Below the pieces are notes generated by a model. The model did not search any database, was not told the DNA's origin, and worked only from the letters and a program-made list of their open reading frames with translations. A stretch of 64,000 bases of DNA, taken from assembly GCF_910592395.1 (NCBI RefSeq), contig NC_088322.1, positions 2,544,001 through 2,608,000 of the forward strand. The letters are read 5' to 3'. The translations under genes were made by a program, and so were the position numbers. This stretch comes from Lineus longissimus (lineage: Eukaryota > Nemertea > Pilidiophora > Heteronemertea > Lineidae). This document shows, in pieces, positions 24,519 to 31,624 of the stretch; the first letter of the stretch is position 1; each line of letters opens with the position of its first letter.

Positions 24519-26354
24519 ATGGCTGAAGGTGGTAATGACATTGATATGGATTTTAAAAATCAAGGATATGAACCGGATGATGATGAAGATGATATGGAGA
24601 ATGTGGAAGCGCAACAGATAGAGGAAGAATTGGCTGAAAGTTGTCCAAATCGTCCAAGTATTAGTATAATGGACAAAGAGATCATGATTGACAGAAAAGA
24701 TAAATTTATCAACAAATATATGGAAAAAAATGAATTATATTTAAGAAATGATAATAGAAATGAATTACGTAGCAAACTGACAATAACTCCAAACGGAACT
24801 GTATTTTTTAACCCAATAGAAGGGGAGAGAATTAAACTAACACGATCTAATAAAGACCCTTATACTGTTAGCTCTATAAAAGGAAAAGGGAAAGCAGAAT
24901 TTATGAGCTTTTTTAGAAAAATTAATGTAAATACTCCAATGCATGAAAATGTTGGAGAAAAAACAGGTAGAAGACAATTGAATTTCGACAATGATCTGGA
25001 TCCAGATGGTGATTTAGGTGAAAGATTGAATCAAGCTGCTGATAATATGGATCCAGCTGGCGATGATTTTAATCATCAAGAAGAGATGGGAAAAAAAAGG
25101 GTTATTGACCACATGGAAAAGAAATATGGAATTAAACCTCGTGATCGTGACTTTCTAAAGAAAGTCCTGGAAAGATCCAATGAAATATGGATAATTAAAG
25201 ATGGTCGAGGGAAAATATTATTTCGTGCCAATGAATATGGTGGTTCTGATTACAATAAAACAATTGGAAATTCGGATCAATTAAAAGAATTTATTTTACA
25301 CAATGCTAAAGATGCTTCAAAAGTTGACGATACTGTCAGAAAAAATTTGAATCAAGCTGGTGATGATCTGGATCCAGATGGTGATTTAGGCTTAGGTGAA
25401 TCAAAATATCCACAGGAACCTGACGTTATTGTTGAAAATGAATCAAATGTTGTACAGGATGCATCTGAAGATATTGAACAAGAAACAAATCTTGACACGG
25501 ATGAAACAAAAACGTTTGTTGACGTTGAACCTGAGACAGATACAGACAATGTTCAAACACATATTTTTGATGAAACAGGCAAGCCTATGAAAACAAATAA
25601 TTCTAAGTTAGATGATGCTATTGAATGGATCAGACGTAAGTTACGTGGCATTAGGGAAAAATTTAGACTGATACGTAAGCGAATAATGGATAAAATAACC
25701 AGATTGAGACAAAGTGAGGATATTGAAATGGAGTCATTAGTTGAAAATGAAGAACAAAATTTAAGAGAGGCTAATAAAGAAGAAGTTGAAATTGTTGAAC
25801 AACTCAAAAAAGACACTAGGAATATAGCTAAACAAACAGCTTACAATTTTCGTGATACAGTCAATGATACAAGACTTTCTTTAAGAAACAGACTTGAAGC
25901 CTTATTCAGATTGAAAGGCTTTAAACTTGCTACTATTGTAACTGCAGTTATTATATCATTGTCTGCCATTGGCAGCACTATAGGTTCTTTAGTCAAAACA
26001 AGTGTTCCTTCTAAGTCAGTTAAACCTGATACACCTGGAAGACCTAATAGACCTAGTCAACCTATAAGACCTAGTATTCCTTCTAAGCCAGGAAAAATTA
26101 CACAAGGTTTGACCAAGTTTAAACAGTGGTTACTTTCTTTAGGAAAGAAAGCTTTACTCGCTTTGCCTGGCATTTTAGGCACTATTGTGTCTACTCTCTT
26201 GAAAGCAGTCGCTAATGTTGTAGGATTTTTAGCAGAGCATCTGATTATTATGGTCGCTGTCACTATTTTAGTGATTATTCAAGTATTATCAACCAATATA
26301 GGCACCATTAAACAAAAAGCACATAAAATTTCTGCTAAAATAAATGAACGTTAG
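24519..26354 (+). CDS. 611-aa acidic protein with internal repeat, Pro-rich linker and C-terminal membrane segments
   Basis: This intact ORF starts in a TAAAATAAATG context. Residues 1-60 are very acidic. A block with LDPDGDLGE and LNQA occurs near residue 155 and again near residue 280, an internal duplication. The middle is Glu/Lys-rich. A first hydrophobic segment lies near 467-490 (IVTAVIISLSAIGS), followed by a proline-rich linker with a repeated RPS/RPN pattern (about 500-530), then hydrophobic segments at about 545-592. Topology suggests a long soluble domain anchored in a membrane. It probably belongs to the virion-protein cluster. Its stop overlaps the next gene by 11 bp. Confidence 0.6.
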   Translation: MAEGGNDIDMDFKNQGYEPDDDEDDMENVEAQQIEEELAESCPNRPSISIMDKEIMIDRKDKFINKYMEKNELYLRNDNRNELRSKLTITPNGTVFFNPIEGERIKLTRSNKDPYTVSSIKGKGKAEFMSFFRKINVNTPMHENVGEKTGRRQLNFDNDLDPDGDLGERLNQAADNMDPAGDDFNHQEEMGKKRVIDHMEKKYGIKPRDRDFLKKVLERSNEIWIIKDGRGKILFRANEYGGSDYNKTIGNSDQLKEFILHNAKDASKVDDTVRKNLNQAGDDLDPDGDLGLGESKYPQEPDVIVENESNVVQDASEDIEQETNLDTDETKTFVDVEPETDTDNVQTHIFDETGKPMKTNNSKLDDAIEWIRRKLRGIREKFRLIRKRIMDKITRLRQSEDIEMESLVENEEQNLREANKEEVEIVEQLKKDTRNIAKQTAYNFRDTVNDTRLSLRNRLEALFRLKGFKLATIVTAVIISLSAIGSTIGSLVKTSVPSKSVKPDTPGRPNRPSQPIRPSIPSKPGKITQGLTKFKQWLLSLGKKALLALPGILGTIVSTLLKAVANVVGFLAEHLIIMVAVTILVIIQVLSTNIGTIKQKAHKISAKINER

Positions 26355-27033
26355 ATTTCATAATGTTTTAAGGACTCTACTTCCAAGTAGTATTCAATTG
26401 TATAACACTGTACAGGTTGAAAGAGCTATTATTCCTATGACATACTATAATTTTTCAAGGAAGAAGGGAAATAGTCATCTACGCTTAGCGACTGTGGTTA
26501 ATGATGAATATACAGCACAGGATATCATTGTTATTCCTGATGGATTTTATACGCCTGCGACGTATAATAAAGCGATTAAGGAAGCATTGAAAGAAAAAGG
26601 ACATGCTGATGACTTTGAGTTAACTTATAGTCCTGCATTAGGGAAAATAACCATTAAAGTGAATCCACCCTTTGGAGTTATTCTTCATCAAGAACTAGGT
26701 GACATATTAGGCATGACGCGTGATGAGATTACCTTCATCAGCTCAGACATGACTGGTAATGCACCTTGTAAACTTCTGCCTTATCATGAGTATAGAATTT
26801 CTTGTTCCATTGTGGATGGTCATAAAAATTTAGTGAATGGACAACGCAGTGATCTTATTACATCACTTGTTCCCAAAGGTAAATATTATGGTGATATTCA
26901 TGAATATACCTCCCTTCAAAAAGTAAAGATCGCAAAGCACGATCATACTAGTATTGAACTACAGGTTAAAGATCAGAATGATGAGACTATTGAATTTTTA
27001 ACACCTGTTTCCATTGATTTACGATTAGAATAA
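26344..27033 (+). CDS. Probable minor capsid (penton-type, single jelly-roll) protein
   Basis: This 229-aa protein is beta-rich and lacks membrane segments. The segment IPDGFYTPATYNKAIKEAL (about residues 60-78), followed by a KITIKV strand and LGDILGMTRDE, resembles the pattern of Polinton minor-capsid/penton proteins. The ATG (26344) is inside the end of the previous ORF in a TAAAATAAATG context. It is followed without a gap by the 138-aa gene, whose ATG begins directly after its TAA. Its role would be closing capsid vertices. The fold assignment is inference from pattern and position. Confidence 0.6.
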   Translation: MNVRFHNVLRTLLPSSIQLYNTVQVERAIIPMTYYNFSRKKGNSHLRLATVVNDEYTAQDIIVIPDGFYTPATYNKAIKEALKEKGHADDFELTYSPALGKITIKVNPPFGVILHQELGDILGMTRDEITFISSDMTGNAPCKLLPYHEYRISCSIVDGHKNLVNGQRSDLITSLVPKGKYYGDIHEYTSLQKVKIAKHDHTSIELQVKDQNDETIEFLTPVSIDLRLE

Positions 27034-27450
27034 ATGGATTGTGATGCTGAACAATTTAGACTTGAAAAAATTAAAGAAAAAATTAATGAATTAGAGCTAG
27101 CTATTGATAAAAGAAAAAAATGTCATAAACATTATAAAAAAGCGAGTCAAATCTTACACGGTTGTGAAATTGGTATGTATATTACCAGTGTTACAGTCGC
27201 CTCCATTGGTGCGGCATCTGTGATTAGTAATGTCATCAGCATACCAATTTCTGCGATTTGTACAGTATTAGGCTTAGTTGGAAAAATTGTTGTTCCTAAG
27301 TTGAGGAAAAAGGAGAAAAAACATTTAGCAATTTTAACTGAGAAAAAAGCATGCTTACGAGGTATTGATAATTTACTGTCCAGATATTTGGACAATGGCA
27401 CTATTTCTGCGAGTGAATTTGAGCTCATCTTAGAATCTGAAATGACTTAA
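27034..27450 (+). CDS. 138-aa membrane protein with coiled-coil ends
   Basis: Directly abutting the minor capsid gene (stop TAA followed by ATG). Residues 1-45 are a charged helix (KIKEKINELELAI), then two hydrophobic segments (about 48-70 and 73-90) with a Lys-rich loop (PKLRKKEKKH), then a second charged helix. The hairpin-like two-span topology suggests a small integral membrane protein. No family was recognised. Confidence 0.55.
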   Translation: MDCDAEQFRLEKIKEKINELELAIDKRKKCHKHYKKASQILHGCEIGMYITSVTVASIGAASVISNVISIPISAICTVLGLVGKIVVPKLRKKEKKHLAILTEKKACLRGIDNLLSRYLDNGTISASEFELILESEMT

Positions 27451-27534
27451 CCTTCATCTGAGATAATCAGTTTGGGCTGTAAAGCTTACGAGCTTTGCGA
27501 GTAGCAAGGTTAGACAAAAGTAATGCGGATGAGT

Positions 27535-27564
27535 AATTTTATAGGCTTAAGAGCTTATAAAATT
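27535..27564. terminator. Hairpin between convergent 138-aa and 91-aa genes
   Basis: Perfect 9-bp arms AATTTTATA and TATAAAATT enclose a 12-nt loop that is itself centred on CTTAAG. The minus-strand stop codon (27555-27557) lies inside the hairpin. Confidence 0.5.
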
Positions 27565-27830
27565 ATATCAGTCAAATTTACAATGCCATCTTTGTAATAT
27601 CTTAGGTCAATGATAGACATATCAAGCCATGGGTTATAACACACATGACCATAGATATGATTTTTAATTAACACTCTTTTTTGAGACATTAGACATGTGA
27701 CATTCATTGGCAAGTCTGTGATGTTTATCATCGGAGTATGTCTTGGTACAAAATTAACTCCTGTCAAAATAACATTTCCTGTCATTGACAAGATTAGGAC
27801 ACCTATAAGAACTTTCACCGATTTGTTCAT
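27555..27830 (-). CDS. 91-aa secreted or membrane-anchored small protein
   Basis: The ATG is in a TAAATAAATG context on the minus strand. An N-terminal hydrophobic segment (VLIGVLILSMTGNVILTGV, residues 7-25) is followed by a luminal-type domain with two Cys and several NxT/S sites (NIT, NVT, NLT). That suggests a signal-anchored, possibly glycosylated surface protein. If the element forms enveloped or membrane-passing particles this would be a candidate surface protein; no known fusion protein was recognised. Confidence 0.5.
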   Translation of the reverse strand: MNKSVKVLIGVLILSMTGNVILTGVNFVPRHTPMINITDLPMNVTCLMSQKRVLIKNHIYGHVCYNPWLDMSIIDLRYYKDGIVNLTDIIL

Positions 27831-27853
27831 TTATTTACACTAAAATAATTTGT

Positions 27854-28120
27854 TTAAAAAATCCAATGTTGAGAGATATCATTGTCTTTTTTGTAGATGA
27901 AAACATCATCGTGTAGAATAGGGCTTATATCACCTAGGTCTATAAGTTTATCCTTGATTCGTTTTGGACATCTTACAATATACATTGTTTTTTTATCATT
28001 TCTAGGGTATATCCATAATAGGAAATCATATTTATCTGTGATTGATAAATGGTCCAATCTATCAATTTTAAACCAGGTATTATCAGGAATATTTTTCCAC
28101 TTAGCATATACGTCTTTCAT
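27854..28120 (-). CDS. 88-aa OB-fold-like small protein, paralogue 1
   Basis: I take the start at ATG 28118-28120 because the TAAATAAA box lies directly upstream; an upstream ATG extends the frame to 28219 but reads through the intergenic box. The protein has the LPDNTWYKI-type motif (here IPDNTWFKI, about residues 11-19), strands, RIKDKL and the tail KKDNDISQHW. It is clearly paralogous to the next two genes. The strand-rich layout suggests an OB-fold, perhaps binding single-stranded DNA; that is inference. Confidence 0.55.
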   Translation of the reverse strand: MKDVYAKWKNIPDNTWFKIDRLDHLSITDKYDFLLWIYPRNDKKTMYIVRCPKRIKDKLIDLGDISPILHDDVFIYKKDNDISQHWIF

Positions 28121-28163
28121 TTTATTTACAAGAAAATAATTTGTATTAGATATAGGATGAGTA

Positions 28164-28418
28164 TTAACCAACCCAATGTTGAGAGATATCATTGTCTTTT
28201 TTAAAAATGAAGACATCATTCAAATCTAATTTTTCATCCAGTTGGAGAATTTTATCCTTGATTCGTTTTGTCAATTTTACAATATATATTAGAGTTGAAT
28301 ATTTAGGAATTAAAAAGATTGAAAACCCATATTTATCTGATGATGAATATTCTATCTTTTCAATTTTATACCAAGTATTATCAGGAAGATGTCTCCAATT
28401 GATACATTCTTCTTTCAT
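28164..28418 (-). CDS. 84-aa OB-fold-like small protein, paralogue 2
   Basis: The ATG at 28416-28418 is preceded by TGTAAATAAA. The sequence shares LPDNTWYKI, KRIKDKI and KKDNDISQHW with paralogue 1, and the DNA coding for the C-termini (about 27865-27905 versus 28176-28206) is almost identical, so the duplication or a gene conversion is recent. No function is known; a DNA-binding OB-fold is a guess. Confidence 0.55.
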   Translation of the reverse strand: MKEECINWRHLPDNTWYKIEKIEYSSSDKYGFSIFLIPKYSTLIYIVKLTKRIKDKILQLDEKLDLNDVFIFKKDNDISQHWVG

Positions 28419-28435
28419 TTTATTTACAATTTATT

Positions 28436-28729
28436 TTAATCTAAAAGATTGAATCCATAGAATTTCTTCCCTTGTTTGGTTTCTTTCACTCCTGTGAATC
28501 TTATGTAATTGTGGTGAGGATTTAACTTTTGTTTGATGATAGATGTCGCCCAGACTGTATATGCTTTTGATTCTGCGTCTACTAGTTCAAGGATGGTTGA
28601 TTCTCCTATCTTTGTGGTGATTGTTCGAAATGATTTAATTTTATACCATGTGTTGATAGGCAGATCTTTAAATTTTGTATAATCTGTCACTCGTGCTTCA
28701 AGTTCAGCATTTGATGGAAAGGTGTTCAT
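28436..28729 (-). CDS. 97-aa OB-fold-like protein, most divergent paralogue
   Basis: The ATG at 28727-28729 lies in an ATAATAAATG context 22 bp inside the right terminal repeat. It shares the LPINTWYKI motif and then has strand-rich sequence ending GKKFYGFNLLD. The pattern, strands punctuated by a basic turn and an aromatic ending, looks like a compact OB-fold of the kind that binds single-stranded DNA. It is the gene nearest the right terminus, mirroring the HNH gene at the left. The assignment is tentative. Confidence 0.55.
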   Translation of the reverse strand: MNTFPSNAELEARVTDYTKFKDLPINTWYKIKSFRTITTKIGESTILELVDAESKAYTVWATSIIKQKLNPHHNYIRFTGVKETKQGKKFYGFNLLD

Positions 28730-28751
28730 TTATTATATAAAAAGTTTTTCA

Positions 28752-29029
28752 CTTTTTTAAAAATTTGGAATATTATGAAACTTAGAAAAATTAGAAAAAT
28801 TAGAAAATTTTGAAAATTTAGAAAAATTAGGAAATTTGGACACATTAGTTACTTGACTGGAATTAGACTAGGAATTAAATTTGACTGAGAAATGACTGGA
28901 ATTAGACTAGGAATTAAATTAAACTGAGATTAGACTAGGAATTAACTCAGATAAATTTATACTGAGATTTGACTGAATAAATTTGACTGAGATTAGACTC
29001 TGAGTTAGAACTGTCATTTATACACTACT
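28752..29029 (-). repeat. Right terminal inverted repeat of the Polinton (278 bp)
   Basis: Reverse complement of 12251-12519 plus one extra 9-bp AGAAAAATT unit. It ends CACTACT. The following bases AAACTA do not duplicate the left flank. Confidence 0.92.
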
Positions 29030-30216
29030 AAACTAAATTCAACTTCAACAGTTTTTTAAACATGCCACCTTAAAAAAAACTTTTTCAACTCTAAAAGGCC
29101 AGGAATATTGTTCGTTCAACACTGAAAAATCGGCAAGACCGCGCGCCCTCTGTCGTCAGCTGACGGAAACCATAGGCAGACTGGATCCTGGTTGCAGTTT
29201 ACCAACTTCGCGCTCAGGGTGTATACAAGATGTGTGCAAACTCCCAATGTAAAATGACACGTGAGTCCCTGGGGACGAGGTGTTTTTCATCAAGTGGCAT
29301 TGATTCCGCTTTGGCGTGCCATACGCGATAGGTAGGCTTAATCATTTACTTGATTTTATTAAATGATCAGTGTTTATGTTTTATTATTTTTTACGTTTTA
29401 TCATTTGTACCGAGAGTGAGAAATACTTCAGCCTTATGTTTACGTGACTTGTTAAGTTTAAATAAAATTCATTATAGACATTACATAACCAAGAATCCAA
29501 TTCATTTTATTAGTCTACACAAATACTCGTAGAAGTGGCTGGACGTTGTAAAATGCAACACCTACATGTATGGTTGTTCCAATCCCATATTAACAGGGGA
29601 AAAGACAGGAAATCATGTCACTCTGTCTTTCAGCGCACAATACAGGGAAACGCCCGACAAATGTTCGCACTTGGGATGTCTAAAAGACAGCCTTCGTCGT
29701 CAGAACGCCTACTTAATCCCAGTCTTTGCTCCCTGCTTTTGGATTCAGGGACATTGACACTACCCGCCCGATATTCGGCCAGGAAAACATAAATAATATT
29801 TCAATACTATGGAAGTTTGTGCATATTTATTGTTATTCGTAATGTTCCGGTATTGCCTGGGGTGTTTTTCCTAAGGGGGGACAGGCCCGGGGACAGGACG
29901 ATGTGCATGGATAAATGGCAGCAGGCAAAATGGAAAAGAGTGAAGACAACGCATAAGTAAATAACGATTTGTGTTTGTACGAAGTTATTGAAAATGATAA
30001 TGTTTGCATTTACAATCGTTACAGAGGCTGTCATTTGAAGCGGACTCGCTCATCAGAAGACAAAGAATTAATTTAATTGCATGGTTTTATGTAGTGTGAT
30101 GAACCCCACCTGTGCCACTTTTCCGGCTTCATGATCGTGATGACGTCACCGGGAAATTATCAATTACTGGCCCAATTTGAAGATTTGTTCAAGAAGCATT
30201 TTAACCTTGTGACGAC
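29030..30216. other. Non-coding stretch right of the Polinton
   Basis: No gene is supported. Short overlapping frames at 29535-29792 show no homology I recognise. The region is less AT-rich than the Polinton. Confidence 0.5.
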
Positions 30217-31624
30217 CTAACGAATTGTGTTTATCAACTCGATATGGCGCTGTGCCAGGCAAACACACACATCGGCCACTTTCGAGAAAAGGTTTCTACT
30301 ATTTCTGTACCGTCCTTTCATTATCGAGTACGTCTTTAAATGTCGTATTGCGTGTTCAACCGTGATGCGGCACGTTGCGTGTTCTCGGTTGAACATGATA
30401 CGCCTCTCTCGTCCTTCTCCACGCAGTCGATTTGCTTTCAATGGCGGCAAGATTGGATCTTCACATGGGTATATCCTGTCTGCCAGAAGGTATGTGCCAG
30501 CAGGTAGGTGGAGCTGGCGGTTGTGGCCCAGGGTTGGCATAAGACGGAGTTGACCGACATCGTTCAGATGGCCAAGGAATCCAGACTAAAATGTAAAAGT
30601 ATTTTCTTTAAATATATCTTGAAATATACATGGAGCAGCAAGAAATACGGACTGTTTTTCTTTCTGAATTTTTCAAAAGCAATTAATTGCCAAAAAATAA
30701 GTAATGCATGTACGTGTATGCACAAACTTTACACGTTTTCCTAGTAAACACATGCAGAACGGCCGTGCAGAAAACAATACGCGGGAAAGCAATTATTGGC
30801 AGAAATGTAGCCAAAATGTGTCCGCCCAAGATGGCATCCGCCGTTGGTTTATATTGGAATAGGCTAGAGAAGCAGGTCCGGTTATGTCCAAACAATACTT
30901 ACCTGCAAATATCGAACGTTTCCTTTCACATCCGCAATTATCTGTGTCGATAGAGCGTGACGATGTCGGTGCCCGCTGTAGTATTGGTGTTGTGGTTCTG
31001 TCTCGGGGATGTAGATTTCCGTCACAGTACCATCAATGGTACCAACAGCATCTGGAATGATTCCCATTGACCTCTCATCCTCTGCCACTCGTCACCAGTT
31101 GGCCATTTTATGCCTTCTTGAAGGTAGTCCCAAAGACAGTCGATAACTTGCCTTGTCGTCCTCATCACCGTCCCTTTACTAACGTCAAACATGGCACAAA
31201 GGGTGTTAAAGTCAGGGTACTTTCGCAACCAAATCAACGTCATCAGAAGTCTGTTCTCGGGCGACAGCAAATATCGTTCGTAACCATCCAACCAGACGTG
31301 ATGGTGGTGCTGCAATCTGGCGAAAACATCATTTCCAACAAACGGGTGACCAGGCTCTGGGAACATAATCGTTTTAAATGACGGAGGTGAGACATTTGGG
31401 AGAAAGCTGCTGGCATCCAAATTGGTGAACGCTGCAAGTGCTAATGCAAAGCAATCCTGGCTTTGAACGGGAGGAAACAGAGACATCGACGCTTCACACA
31501 TCACCGAAGACGTTTTAAAGTCTCTCGATGTTCCATCTTCAAAACTTTCAGAATCCAAAACAATGCAACAACATTGACTATGCGCGGCTAAATTTGATCG
31601 AATATTGGTCAGGCTTTCGAACAC
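30217..31624 (-). pseudogene. PIF/Harbinger (HARBI1-like) transposase gene with one intron and one frameshift
   Basis: Exon 1 (31624-30903) encodes a region with a predicted helix-turn-helix (LIWLRKYPDFNTLCAMFDVSKGTV). It then shifts frame near 31065-31088 and continues through VGTIDGT (first catalytic Asp) and YYSGHRHRH to a clean donor (GCAG/GTAAGT). The 317-bp intron ends at TTTTAG (30586). Exon 2 (30585-30217) supplies GHLNDVG, LLADRIY (second Asp) and ITVEHAI (Glu). All three catalytic positions of the DDE_Tnp_4 fold are visible. The single frameshift suggests an inactive copy, although a sequencing error would also explain it. No flanking terminal repeats were identified. Confidence 0.75.
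30586..30902 (-). other. Intron of the Harbinger-type gene
   Basis: Phase-0 intron with donor GTAAGTATTG and acceptor CATTTTAG on the minus strand. Removal joins two parts of the DDE domain in frame. Confidence 0.65.

Larger units (their letters stand above)
12251..29029 (+). mobile_element. Nearly complete Polinton/Maverick (adintovirus-like) element, 16.8 kb
   Basis: The element is bounded by long inverted repeats starting AGTAGTG and ending CACTACT, in keeping with the AG...CT termini known for Polintons. It carries the defining gene set: protein-primed DNA polymerase B, retroviral-type integrase, FtsK/HerA-like packaging ATPase and two capsid-type proteins. About 14 further small ORFs are present, many with membrane segments. 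Base composition is much more AT-rich than both flanks. Damage is slight: a frame break in the integrase and a broken region before the polymerase. No 6-bp target duplication is present (ATGGTC left, AAACTA right). No adenovirus-type cysteine protease was recognised. Confidence 0.9.

Noticed and set aside
27555-27830. Viral fusion protein candidate
   Set aside because: The protein has only 91 residues with one anchor and no fusion peptide, heptad repeats or cleavage site; it is at most a small surface protein.
12245-29036. 6-bp target duplication of the Polinton
   Set aside because: ATGGTC and AAACTA do not match at any shift of a few bases.
29535-29792. Possible THAP-like zinc finger (C...GCSN start) right of the Polinton
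   Set aside because: Only the first Cys pair fits; the conserved Trp, Pro and the C-x2-H end are missing, and the frame ends soon.
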